64,000 nucleotides of DNA from assembly GCF_001905725.1 (NCBI RefSeq), contig NZ_LIWB01000001.1:682001-746000 (forward strand). The letters run 5' to 3'. The notes below the pieces were generated by a model. The model was not told the origin of the DNA and did not search any database. It saw only the letters and a program-made list of their open reading frames with translations. The position numbers were made by a program, and so were the translations under genes. Positions 18,581-26,671 of the stretch are shown piece after piece. Source of the DNA: Streptomyces sp. CB02400. Its GTDB lineage: Bacteria > Actinomycetota > Actinomycetes > Streptomycetales > Streptomycetaceae. Position 1 is the first letter of the stretch, and every line of letters begins with the position of its first letter.

Positions 18581-19732
18581 ATGCTGGACGTCGCCGAGGA
18601 ACTGGACCGGTGGGCCGGGCAGGGCCGTGACTTCGCGGTGGCCACCGTGGTGGCGGTCGGCGGCAGCGCGCCCCGCCAACCTGGGGCCGCGCTCGCGGTG
18701 GACGCCGACGGCACGGCGATCGGCTCGGTATCGGGCGGTTGCGTGGAGGGCGCGGTGTACGAGCTGTGCGAGCAGGCGCTGAGGGACGGCGACACCGTCC
18801 TGGAGCGCTTCGGCTACAGCGACGAGGACGCCTTCGCCGTGGGTCTGACCTGCGGCGGGGTCATCGACATCATGGTCACACCGGTGCGGGCGGCGGACCC
18901 CGCCCGCCCGGTGCTCGCGTCCGCGCTGGCCGCCGCCGCGCGCGGGGAGGCGGTGGCGGTGGCGCGGATCGTGAGCGGCCCGGCGGAGCTGCTGGGCCGC
19001 GCGCTGACGGTCCGCCCGGACGGCTCGTACGAGGGCGGCTTCGGCGCTCACCCGGAACTGGACCGTACGGTGGCCGCCGAGGCGGGCGCCCTCCTGGACG
19101 CCGGCCGCACCGGCACCCTGGAGATCGGAGAGCAGGGCTCGCGTTGCGGAGCGCCGCTCACCCTGCTGGTCGAGTCCTCGGTGCCCCCGCCCCGGATGAT
19201 CGTCTTCGGTGCGATCGACTTCGCCGCGGCACTGGTCCGGGTGGGCAAGTTCCTCGGCCACCACGTCACGGTGTGCGACGCACGCCCCGTCTTCGCCACG
19301 AAGGCCCGCTTCCCCGAGGCCGACGAGATCGTCGTCGAGTGGCCGCACACGTACCTGGAGCGCACGCCCGTCGACGCCCGCACGGTGCTGTGCGTGCTGA
19401 CCCACGACGCGAAGTTCGACGTACCGCTGCTGAAACTGGCGCTGCGGCTGCCGGTGGCGTACGTCGGCGCCATGGGCTCCCGCCGCACCCACCTGGACCG
19501 CGACGCGCGCCTGCGCGAGGTCGGCGTGACCGACCTCGAACTGGCCCGCCTCCGGTCACCGATCGGCCTGGACCTGGGCGCCCGCACCCCGGAGGAGACG
19601 GCGCTGTCCATCGCGGCGGAGATCGTCGCCGACCGGCGCGGCGGCAGCGGCGTGTCCCTCACCGGGGCCCACACCCCGATCCACCACGACAGCGGGCCCG
19701 GACCGGCGGGCCGGATCGGGTCGGTGGCCTGA
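18581..19732 (+). CDS. xdhC: XdhC-family molybdenum cofactor insertion/maturation factor
   Basis: A 383-residue protein with the XdhC_CoxI domain at the N-terminus (VVAVGGSAPRQPGAALAVD and SVSGGCVEGAVYE) and a Rossmann domain at the C-terminus (MIVFGAIDFAAALVRVGKF; LTHDAKFDVPLL; YVGAMGSRRTH). XdhC binds the molybdenum cofactor, promotes its sulfuration and inserts it into xanthine dehydrogenase; it is not part of the final enzyme. ATG 18581 follows GAGGAGAGCGAG, a good ribosome binding site. It closes the purine block, 50 bp after the permease. The alternate name CoxI is used for carbon monoxide dehydrogenase relatives, but the context here is purine. Confidence 0.92.
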   Translation: MLDVAEELDRWAGQGRDFAVATVVAVGGSAPRQPGAALAVDADGTAIGSVSGGCVEGAVYELCEQALRDGDTVLERFGYSDEDAFAVGLTCGGVIDIMVTPVRAADPARPVLASALAAAARGEAVAVARIVSGPAELLGRALTVRPDGSYEGGFGAHPELDRTVAAEAGALLDAGRTGTLEIGEQGSRCGAPLTLLVESSVPPPRMIVFGAIDFAAALVRVGKFLGHHVTVCDARPVFATKARFPEADEIVVEWPHTYLERTPVDARTVLCVLTHDAKFDVPLLKLALRLPVAYVGAMGSRRTHLDRDARLREVGVTDLELARLRSPIGLDLGARTPEETALSIAAEIVADRRGGSGVSLTGAHTPIHHDSGPGPAGRIGSVA

Positions 19733-19746
19733 GCGCCCCGGAGCCC

Positions 19747-20187
19747 TCAGGCCTGCCGCAGCAGCCGGTTCACCGCCCGCCCGAACACCCGGCGGCCCGC
19801 CCGTGCCAGGACCGCCTCGAAGGCGGAGGGCAGGAAGCGGACGCCGATGTCCTCCCGCCACACCACCCGCGCCCGGCCGCCCGGACCGGGGCGTACCTCG
19901 ATCTCCGCCCAGCCGGTGACGACCCGGCCGCGCTTCTCCAGGCGGCAGAACCCCGGGGAGTCGTCCGCCGGGGGCTGCCACACCGTCACGTCCATCGGGT
20001 CGTCGAAGGAGAGCGGGCCGAGGCCCGTGCGGGCGACGATCCTCGTGCCCTCGCCGGTGGGCGGGGGAGTGGTCACCGTCATCCGGGTCAGGGGGACCGC
20101 CTCCCCGTGGCGGGGCCACGTCGTGAGTCGGCGCCAGGCCTCGTCGAGGGACAGGGGCGCCGTGCGCTGGAGCTGGAAGGTGGCCAC
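19747..20187 (-). CDS. SRPBCC (START-like) family protein
   Basis: A 146-residue protein with the helix-grip pattern of polyketide cyclase/SRPBCC proteins: starts FQLQRTAPLSLDEAWRRLTTW, central beta strands (GTRIVARTGLGPLSFDD) and a C-terminal amphipathic helix (EAVLARAGRRVFGRAVNRLL). It likely binds a hydrophobic ligand. It begins with GTG 20187 and has only a weak ribosome binding site. It is convergent with xdhC, 14 bp apart, and upstream of it lies the deacetylase stop, so it may be cotranscribed with that gene. Substrate unknown. Confidence 0.82.
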   Translation of the reverse strand: MATFQLQRTAPLSLDEAWRRLTTWPRHGEAVPLTRMTVTTPPPTGEGTRIVARTGLGPLSFDDPMDVTVWQPPADDSPGFCRLEKRGRVVTGWAEIEVRPGPGGRARVVWREDIGVRFLPSAFEAVLARAGRRVFGRAVNRLLRQA

Positions 20188-20271
20188 GGGGGGATCCTAG
20201 GGAATCCGGCCCGCTCATCGACGCGTCCGGGTACGGGTCACCTGCCCGGCCCAGTCCCCGGCGCTCCGGTA

Positions 20272-21048
20272 CTACCGGTACACCTCGCCCGGTTCCGCCT
20301 TCCCCGGGGCGAGGAGCTGAGGGACCGTGACGAACACATAGCCCCGCTTCTTCAGCTCGGCGATGATGCCGGGGACGGCCGGGACCGTGCCGTCGTAGAG
20401 GTCGTGGAGCAGGATGATGCCGTCGCGTGAGGCCTTGGCGAGGACGCGGCGGGTGATGAGGTCGGAGTCAGTGGTCGTGTAGTCCTTCGCGGTGACGCTC
20501 CACAGCACCTCCGACAGGCCCAGCTCGCGGCTGATGTCGTGCACCGTGTCGTCGGTGCGGCCCTGCGGCGGACGCATGAGGGTGGGACGGCGGCCCGTGA
20601 GGCGTTCTATCTCCTCGTCGGTGCGCTCGAGTTCCTCACGTATCTCGTCCGGTTCCAGCTCCGTCAGACGGCGGTGGGTCCAGGTGTGGTTGGCCACCTC
20701 GTGCCCCTCGTCGGCCATCCGCCGGACCAGCTCCGGGTACCGCTCGATGTGCCGCCTGCCCAGCAGGAAGAAGGTCGCCGGGACCTGTTCCTCCTTCAGG
20801 ATGTCCAGCAGCCGCGCGGAGTGCTCGCTCGGCCCGGCGTCGAAGGTCAGCGCGATGCACTTGACCTCGCGGCAGTCGACGGTGCCGAAACGGGCCTGGA
20901 CGTCGGTGGCGCGGACGGCGCTGGGGGCGGTCGTCTCCAGCCGCGTACAGCCGGTCAGCGCCGACGTCAGAGCCGTGGCCGCGACCACGGCCGCGGTCGC
21001 CCGGAACGCGGTCCCCGTTTTTTTCATCTTCCTGGTCAGAGAAGGCAT
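20272..21048 (-). CDS. Polysaccharide deacetylase (NodB homology) lipoprotein or secreted protein
   Basis: A CE4 family deacetylase of about 258 residues. Motif 1 reads ALTFDAGPSEHSARLLDIL (the catalytic Asp, with DA where many members have DD), motif 2 is HTWTHRRL with the two metal-binding His, motif 3 MRPPQGRTD and the late LLHDLYDG. The metal-site Asp after the catalytic Asp is replaced by Ala, as in several Streptomyces paralogues. The leader after KKTGTAFRATAAVVAATALT ends in ALTGCTRLE, a plausible lipobox with Cys. It should deacetylate an N-acetylated glycan at the cell surface. Start could be ATG 21063, 21048 or 21027. An operator-like palindrome overlaps its upstream region. Confidence 0.85.
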   Translation of the reverse strand: MPSLTRKMKKTGTAFRATAAVVAATALTSALTGCTRLETTAPSAVRATDVQARFGTVDCREVKCIALTFDAGPSEHSARLLDILKEEQVPATFFLLGRRHIERYPELVRRMADEGHEVANHTWTHRRLTELEPDEIREELERTDEEIERLTGRRPTLMRPPQGRTDDTVHDISRELGLSEVLWSVTAKDYTTTDSDLITRRVLAKASRDGIILLHDLYDGTVPAVPGIIAELKKRGYVFVTVPQLLAPGKAEPGEVYR

Positions 21049-21068
21049 GGCCGGACTGTACACATTGT

Positions 21069-21087
21069 CTATACACGGTATGTATAG
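21069..21087. promoter_or_regulatory. Perfect inverted repeat CTATACA-N5-TGTATAG
   Basis: A 19-bp AT-rich perfect palindrome with 7-bp arms and 5-bp spacer, conspicuous in this GC-rich setting. It lies 6-21 bp upstream of the possible deacetylase starts and 98 bp upstream of the SDR gene on the other strand. The spacing resembles operators of GntR/YtrA-type or TetR-type repressors; no such gene is adjacent. Confidence 0.7.
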
Positions 21088-21184
21088 TCCGTTTTGCGTG
21101 CTCTCTCGCAGGGAGGTGGGGGAGTGTGAGAGTCGTCACCGGGTTACTCGCGCCGACACGGACGACGAGAGCGAGGAGAGCCCC

Positions 21185-22147
21185 GTGAGCGAACACACCT
21201 GGCGCCGGGCCCTGGTGACCGGCGGAGCGGGATTCGTCGGATCCCACCTGTGCGCGCGTCTGGTCGGAGCCGGTACCGAGGTCGTGTGCCTGGACAACCT
21301 GGCCACCGGAGCCCGGACCAACATCGCCGAACTGGAACGGCACCGCGGCTTCCGCTTCGTCCGCGCCGACGCCACCGACCCCGGGGCCCTCGCCGCCCTG
21401 CCCGGCCGCTTCGACCTCGTCCTGCACTTCGCCTGCCCCGCCTCGCCCGCCGACTACCTGCGGCTGCCCCTGGAGACCCTCGACGTCGGCAGCACCGGCA
21501 CCCGCAACGCCCTGGAACGGGCCCGCACCGACGGCGCGCGCCTCGTCCTCGCCTCCACCTCCGAGGTGTACGGCGACCCGCTGGAGCACCCGCAGCGCGA
21601 GACCTACTGGGGCAACGTCAATCCCATCGGGCCGCGCAGCGTCTACGACGAGTCCAAGCGCTTCGCCGAGGCCCTGGTCACCGCCCACCGCCAGGTGCAC
21701 GGCACCGACACCGCCATCGTGCGCGTCTTCAACACCTACGGCCCCCGCATGCGCACCGGCGACGGCCGCGCCGTCCCCACCTTCGTCGCGCAGGCCCTGG
21801 ACGGGGTGCCGCTCACCGTCGCCGGCGACGGCGGCCAGACCCGCTCCCTGTGCTACGTCGACGACACCGTCACCGGCGTCCTCGCCCTGGCCGCCTCCCG
21901 CGAGACCGGCCCCGTGAACATCGGCGGCGGCGAGGAGATCACCGTGCTGGAGCTCGCCCGCCGCATCATCGAGCTGACCGGGTCCGGCTCCCGGATCCGG
22001 TTCGTGGACCGCCCCGTGGACGACCCCGCCCGGCGCCGGCCCGACACCCGGCTGGCCCGTGAACGCCTGGGCTGGCGGCCCCGGACCGGCTGGAACGAAG
22101 GACTCGGACTCACCGTCGGCTGGTTCTCGCGGTCCGTGGCCGCCTGA
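21185..22147 (+). CDS. Extended SDR, UDP-glucuronate decarboxylase (UDP-xylose synthase)-like
   Basis: A 320-residue NAD-dependent nucleotide-sugar SDR. Visible are the Rossmann motif VTGGAGFVGSHL (residues about 10-21), the catalytic YDESK (Tyr/Lys), and the features that mark UDP-xylose synthases: FACPASPADYLRLPLETL, STSEVYGDPLEHPQRETYWG and VNPIGPRSVYDESKR followed by RVFNTYGPRM. It would convert UDP-glucuronate to UDP-xylose or a related 4-keto sugar. GTG 21185 is preceded by GAGGAG. It heads the carbohydrate run but is separated from the carbamoyltransferase by a 171-bp gap with a hairpin. Other SDR activities (epimerase) cannot be excluded. Confidence 0.85.
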   Translation: MSEHTWRRALVTGGAGFVGSHLCARLVGAGTEVVCLDNLATGARTNIAELERHRGFRFVRADATDPGALAALPGRFDLVLHFACPASPADYLRLPLETLDVGSTGTRNALERARTDGARLVLASTSEVYGDPLEHPQRETYWGNVNPIGPRSVYDESKRFAEALVTAHRQVHGTDTAIVRVFNTYGPRMRTGDGRAVPTFVAQALDGVPLTVAGDGGQTRSLCYVDDTVTGVLALAASRETGPVNIGGGEEITVLELARRIIELTGSGSRIRFVDRPVDDPARRRPDTRLARERLGWRPRTGWNEGLGLTVGWFSRSVAA

Positions 22148-22231
22148 TCCGCCTCACCCGTCCCGACCTGCGCGGTTGCCCTACGCACGGCGCCGGTGCA
22201 TACAGGTGCGTACTCATGCAAAACGGTTCGA

Positions 22232-22256
22232 GTTGTCTCCATGTGTTTGAGACAAC
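22232..22256. promoter_or_regulatory. Hairpin GTTGTCTC-N9-GAGACAAC before the glycan operon
   Basis: Perfect 8-bp arms (22232-22239, 22249-22256) with a 9-base loop, 63 bp upstream of the carbamoyltransferase start. It could be an operator or a leader hairpin. The sequence is richer in A/T than its surroundings, and a TGCAT/ATGCA pair lies just before it. Confidence 0.5.
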
Positions 22257-22318
22257 TGCGAGTGCGGCACCCGCACCCCCGCAGTACTCGCTTTTCGCAG
22301 GGACGGAGCACCCTCCAC

Positions 22319-23956
22319 ATGCGCATCCTCGGTATCAACGCCCTGTTCCACGACCCCGCCGCCGCGCTGCTCGTCGACGGCCGGACGGTGGCGGCGGCCG
22401 AGGAGGAGCGCTTCAGCCGGCGCAAACACGGCAAACGCCCGCTGCCCTTCTCCGCCTGGGAACTGCCCGAGCGGTCCGCGCGCTGGTGCCTGGAACAGGC
22501 GGGGCTGAGCCCCGGGGACCTGGACGCCGTCACCTACTCCTTCGACCCGTCGCTCGCCCGGCCCGCCCGCGACCTGGGCCTCGACGACCCCTGGGACCCG
22601 CTGCGCCTGGAATACGCCCGCCGCGCCCCGGAGTTCCTCGCCGAGGCGCTGCCCGGACTCGACCCCGCCCGGGTCGTCTTCGTCCCGCACCACGTCGCCC
22701 ACGCCGCCTCCGCCGGACCCGCCTCCCCGCACCCCGACAGCGCCGTCCTGGTCCTCGACGGCCGCGGGGAGGCCACCTCCCACCTGGCCGGCCGCTACCG
22801 CGACGGCAAACTCGACACCCTCGCCACCCAGGCGCTGCCCGACTCCCTCGGCCTGGTCTACGAGGAGCTCACCGCGCACCTCGGTTTCCTGCGCAGCAGC
22901 GACGAGTACAAGGTGATGGCCCTCGCCTCCTACGGCACCCCGCGCCACCTCGCCCGGCTGCGCGAGGACATCCACCCCACCGGCCACGGCGGCTTCCGCG
23001 CCCACGGCGTCGACTGGTCCGCCCTCGCCCCGCCCCGCGCGAAGGACGAACCGTGGACCCGGGACCACGCCGACCTCGCCGCGAGCGCCCAGGCCGTCCT
23101 GGAGGAGGTGCTGCTGGAGCTCGCGCACTGGCTGCACCGGGAGGCCGGCGGCGAGGCGCTCACCATGGCGGGCGGCGTCGCCCTCAACTGCGTCGCCAAC
23201 TCGGCGATCGCCGCGCGCGGCCCGTACCGGAACGTGTGGGTGCAGCCCGCCGCCGGAGACGCCGGCACCGCGCTCGGCGGCGCCCTGCACCTGGCCGCGC
23301 AGGAGAGCACCCCCGAGCCCATGCCCGGCGCCGCCCTCGGGCGCGGCTGGAGCGACGACGAACTGCGCGCCTGGCTGGAGCGGGCCGCGATCCCCTACGA
23401 GACCCCCGACGACATCGCCGAGACCGTCGCGGAGGAACTGGCCCGGGACGGCATCGTCGCCTGGTTCCAGGGCCGCAGCGAGTACGGTCCGCGGGCCCTC
23501 GGCCACCGCTCCCTGCTGGCCCACCCAGGCCGCGCCGAGAACCTCGAACGGCTCAACCACGTCAAGGGCCGCGAGGAGTTCCGGCCCGTCGCCCCGATGG
23601 TCCTCGCCGACCGCGCCGCCGAACTGTTCTCCGGGGGCCCGCTGCCCAGTCCGTACATGCTCTTCGTGCACGACGTGGCGACGGAGTGGCGCGACCGCGT
23701 CCCGGCCGTCGTCCACGTCGACGGCACCGCCCGCATCCAGACCGTCGAAGAGGGACGGGAACCCCTGGTCGCGCGGATGCTGCGCGGCTTCGAACGGCGC
23801 ACCGGACTGCCCGTCGTCGTCAACACCAGCCTCAACACCGCCGGCCGGCCCATGGCCGACGACCCGCGCGACGCCCTGGAGTGCTTCGGCTCCGCCCCCG
23901 TCGACCTGCTCGCGATCGGGCCCTACGCGGTGCGCAGGGGGAGGGCGTTCGGATGA
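22319..23956 (+). CDS. Carbamoyltransferase, NodU/CmcH/TobZ family
   Basis: A 545-residue two-domain enzyme. The N-terminal Kae1-like domain starts MRILGINALFHDPAAALLVDG and holds the metal-binding HH in VFVPHHVAHAASA (about residue 121-122), DGRGEATS, and SDEYKVMALASYG; the C-terminal YrdC-related domain holds EYGPRALGHRSLLA and NTSLN. These enzymes transfer carbamoyl from carbamoyl phosphate through carbamoyl-AMP to a hydroxyl of a sugar, antibiotic or Nod factor. Being first in a coupled run of glycosyltransferases, it probably carbamoylates the glycan or its precursor. ATG 22319 follows GGACGGAGC. Its stop overlaps the next ATG. Confidence 0.92.
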   Translation: MRILGINALFHDPAAALLVDGRTVAAAEEERFSRRKHGKRPLPFSAWELPERSARWCLEQAGLSPGDLDAVTYSFDPSLARPARDLGLDDPWDPLRLEYARRAPEFLAEALPGLDPARVVFVPHHVAHAASAGPASPHPDSAVLVLDGRGEATSHLAGRYRDGKLDTLATQALPDSLGLVYEELTAHLGFLRSSDEYKVMALASYGTPRHLARLREDIHPTGHGGFRAHGVDWSALAPPRAKDEPWTRDHADLAASAQAVLEEVLLELAHWLHREAGGEALTMAGGVALNCVANSAIAARGPYRNVWVQPAAGDAGTALGGALHLAAQESTPEPMPGAALGRGWSDDELRAWLERAAIPYETPDDIAETVAEELARDGIVAWFQGRSEYGPRALGHRSLLAHPGRAENLERLNHVKGREEFRPVAPMVLADRAAELFSGGPLPSPYMLFVHDVATEWRDRVPAVVHVDGTARIQTVEEGREPLVARMLRGFERRTGLPVVVNTSLNTAGRPMADDPRDALECFGSAPVDLLAIGPYAVRRGRAFG

Positions 23957-24957
23957 CGTCGTACGCCGTCGTGGTCCCCACCCTGCTGCGGGACACCCTC
24001 GCCGACTGCCTCGCCGCGCTGGCCGCGGCGCGCGGGCCGCGCCCCGACGAGATCGTCCTCGTCGACGACCGGCCCGACCCCGACCCCGCGCCCGACGCGC
24101 TGGCCCACGCGCTGACCGTCCTCGGCGACCTGCGCGAACGCACCACCACCGTCGCCACCGGCGGCCGGGGGCCCGCCGCCGCACGCAACACCGGACTGCG
24201 CGCCGTCACCACGCCCTGGGTCGCCTTCCTCGACGACGACGTCCAGGTGGGGCCGCACTGGTGCGCGCAGCTCGTCCAGGACCTCGAGGAGGCGACCCCC
24301 GACACCGCCGGCGTCCAGGGCGTCATCACCGTGCCGCTGCCCGGCGAACGCCGCCCCACCGACTGGGAACGCGGCACCGCAGGACTCACCCGGGCCCGCT
24401 GGATCACCGCCGACATGGCCTACCGCACCGAGGCCCTCGTGGAGGTCGGCGGCTTCGACGAACGCTTCCCCCGCGCCTTCCGCGAGGACGCCGACCTCGC
24501 GCTGCGCCTCCTCGACGCCGGCTGGCGCATCCGCAAGGGCCGCCGCACCACGCTGCACCCGGTGCGCTCCGCCTCCCGCTGGGCGTCGGTGGGGCAGCAG
24601 CGCGGCAACGCCGACGACGCCCTGATGCGGCACCTGCACGGCCCCGACTGGTGGGACAAGGCGGTCGCGCCGCGCGGCCGGATCCGCCGGCACGCCGCGA
24701 TCACCGCCGCCGGTGCCGCCGCCTGCGCCCTCGCCGCCGCCGGACACCGCCGGGCGGCCACCGCCTGCGCGCTCGGCTGGGCCGCCGGAACCGCCGAGTT
24801 CGCCCGCGCCCGCATCGTGCCCGGGCCGCGCACCCGCGACGAGGTGACGACCATGCTGGCCACCAGCGTCGTCATCCCGCCCACCGCGACCTGGCACCGG
24901 CTGGCCGGGGCCTGGCGCCACCGCAACGCCCCGGCCTGGCAGGAGGTGGCCCGATGA
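23953..24957 (+). CDS. Glycosyltransferase family 2 (with C-terminal hydrophobic segments)
   Basis: A 334-residue GT-A enzyme. The nucleotide-sugar site includes VVVPTLLRDTLADCLAAL at the N-terminus, IVLVDDRPD, the RGPAAARNTGL stretch and the metal-binding DxD as FLDDDVQVG (about residue 94). A galactosyl/rhamnosyl-type acceptor motif GGFDERFPRAFREDADLALR (quoted at limit) with the catalytic EDAD lies at about 172-184. The last 90 residues contain two Ala-rich hydrophobic stretches that may tether it to the membrane. ATG 23953 overlaps the carbamoyltransferase stop (ATGA). Donor and acceptor are unknown. Confidence 0.88.
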   Translation: MTSYAVVVPTLLRDTLADCLAALAAARGPRPDEIVLVDDRPDPDPAPDALAHALTVLGDLRERTTTVATGGRGPAAARNTGLRAVTTPWVAFLDDDVQVGPHWCAQLVQDLEEATPDTAGVQGVITVPLPGERRPTDWERGTAGLTRARWITADMAYRTEALVEVGGFDERFPRAFREDADLALRLLDAGWRIRKGRRTTLHPVRSASRWASVGQQRGNADDALMRHLHGPDWWDKAVAPRGRIRRHAAITAAGAAACALAAAGHRRAATACALGWAAGTAEFARARIVPGPRTRDEVTTMLATSVVIPPTATWHRLAGAWRHRNAPAWQEVAR

Positions 24958-25679
24958 GCCCGGTGAAGGCGGTGCTGTTCGACCGCGACGGCACGCTGGT
25001 CCACGACGTCCCCTACAACGCCGACCCCGGCCTGGTACGGCCCGTCGACGGCGCCCGTGCCGCGCTCGACGCGCTCCGTGCCCGCGGCATCCGCACCGGC
25101 GTCGTCACCAACCAGTCCGGCATCGCGCGCGGACTGCTCACCGAGGCCGACGCCCGCCGCGTCAACCGGCACGTCGAGGAACTCCTCGGCCCCTTCGACG
25201 TCTGGGCCATGTGCCCGCACGGCCCCGACGACGGCTGCCACTGCCGCAAACCCCGGCCGGGCATGATCCTCTGGGCCGCCGGCCGCATCTGTACGAACCC
25301 GGCCGACTGCGTCGTCATCGGCGACATCGGCGCCGACGTGGAGGCCGCGCACCGCGCCGGCGCCCACGCCGTCCTCGTCCCCACCCCGCAAACCCGCCCC
25401 GAGGAAACCTCCGCGGCCCCCCACGCGGCCCCGGACCTCACGACAGCGGTCCACCTGCTCCTGAACGCCCCACCGTGGGACGAACCCGCGGCCTCCCCAC
25501 CACCCACCGGCCCGGCCGAGGACGCGTCGCCGGGGAGCACGGGCCCGGACGAGGCCGGCACCTTTGCCGCCGGGGCGGGCGCCGAAGGCCACCCGGTCGG
25601 CCCCGCCCGCGACGTACCGGCGACCCCGGCCGATCCCGCTTCCGGCGCGGAGTGCCCGCTGCGGGGGAGGTCCGTGTGA
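24954..25679 (+). CDS. gmhB: D-glycero-D-manno-heptose 1,7-bisphosphate 7-phosphatase (HAD-IIIA)
   Basis: The first about 165 residues are GmhB: HAD motif I FDRDGTLVHD (residues 9-18), motif II TNQSGIARG, the zinc-binding loop CPHGPDDGCHCRKPRPGM with its Cys-His-Cys-Cys set, and the motif IV region VVIGDIGADVEAAHRAGA. It removes the C7 phosphate from heptose 1,7-bisphosphate. About 75 additional C-terminal residues are low-complexity Pro/Ala/Gly/Asp, unusual as GmhB normally ends near residue 180-190. Start ATG 24954 overlaps the previous stop; its own stop overlaps the next GTG. With gmhA and hldE in the same run, a heptose nucleotide pathway is well supported. Confidence 0.9.
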   Translation: MSPVKAVLFDRDGTLVHDVPYNADPGLVRPVDGARAALDALRARGIRTGVVTNQSGIARGLLTEADARRVNRHVEELLGPFDVWAMCPHGPDDGCHCRKPRPGMILWAAGRICTNPADCVVIGDIGADVEAAHRAGAHAVLVPTPQTRPEETSAAPHAAPDLTTAVHLLLNAPPWDEPAASPPPTGPAEDASPGSTGPDEAGTFAAGAGAEGHPVGPARDVPATPADPASGAECPLRGRSV

Positions 25680-26671
25680 AAGCCCTCGTCACCCGGCTCG
25701 ACAGCTTCGGCGACGTGCTGCTCGCCGGGCCCGCCGTGCGGGCCGTCGCCGCCCGGGCCGACAGCGTGACCCTGCTGTGCGGGCCGCACGGGGCGCCCGC
25801 CGCGCGACTGTTGCCCGGTGTGGACGAGGTGCTCGTCTGGGACTCGCCCTGGACCGGGTTCCAGCCGCCCGAGGTCAGCCGGGAGGAGATCGACGGCATC
25901 GTCGCCGCCGTCGACGCCGACAGCGCGCTGGTCCTCACCTCCTTCCACCAGTCCCCGCTGCCCACCGCCCTGCTGCTGCGGCTGGCCGGCGTCCGCTTCA
26001 TCGCCGCCGACAGCGAGGACTACCCCGGCTCCCTCCTCGACGTACGCCACCACCGCGCCCCCCACGCCCACGAGGCCGAGGCCGCCCTCGAACTCGCCGA
26101 GGCCGCCGGTTTCCCCCGGGTCGACGACGGACGGCTGCGGGTGCTCCCGCCGCCCGCGACCGGGGCGCTGACCGGCTTCGAGGAAGGGGAGTACGTCGTC
26201 GTCCACCCGGGCGCCAGCGTGCCCACCCGCGCCTGGAGCCCCGACCGCTGCGCGCAGGCGGTGCGCGAACTCGCCGCCGCCGGACGCCGGGTGGTCGTCA
26301 CCGGCGGCGCGGGGGAACGGGACCTGACCGCGTACGTCGCCGGCGACCGGGCCGTCGACCTCGGCGGCCGTACCGGAGCCGCCGAACTCGCCGGAGTGCT
26401 CGCCGGGGCCGCCTGCGTGGTCACCGGCAACACCGGCCCCGCCCATCTCGCCGCCGCCGTCGACACCCCGGTGGTGTCCCTGTTCGCGCCGGTCGTCCCC
26501 GCCGAGCGCTGGCGGCCGTACGGGGTGCCGTACGTGCTGCTCGGCGACCAGGACGCACCCTGCGCCGGGACCCGCGCCCGGCGCTGCCCCGTACCCGGCC
26601 ATCCCTGCCTGGACACCGTGACCGCGCTCGACGTCGTCGCGGCGGTCGACAAGCTCGTGGAGGTGACATGA
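25676..26671 (+). CDS. Glycosyltransferase family 9 (heptosyltransferase-like)
   Basis: A 331-residue GT-B enzyme of the ADP-heptose:LPS heptosyltransferase family. Characteristic are the N-terminal TRLDSFGDVLLAGPAVRAV, the central VVHPGASVPTRAWSPDR, VVVTGGAGERDLT and the donor-site VVTGNTGPAHLAAAVDTPVV with the conserved D/N-T-GPAH. In Gram-negative bacteria the family adds heptose to lipid A core; Streptomyces has no LPS, so the acceptor must differ. GTG 25676 overlaps the gmhB stop (GTGA). It is one of two GT9 enzymes in this run, consistent with use of the heptose nucleotide made by its neighbours. Confidence 0.9.
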   Translation: MKALVTRLDSFGDVLLAGPAVRAVAARADSVTLLCGPHGAPAARLLPGVDEVLVWDSPWTGFQPPEVSREEIDGIVAAVDADSALVLTSFHQSPLPTALLLRLAGVRFIAADSEDYPGSLLDVRHHRAPHAHEAEAALELAEAAGFPRVDDGRLRVLPPPATGALTGFEEGEYVVVHPGASVPTRAWSPDRCAQAVRELAAAGRRVVVTGGAGERDLTAYVAGDRAVDLGGRTGAAELAGVLAGAACVVTGNTGPAHLAAAVDTPVVSLFAPVVPAERWRPYGVPYVLLGDQDAPCAGTRARRCPVPGHPCLDTVTALDVVAAVDKLVEVT

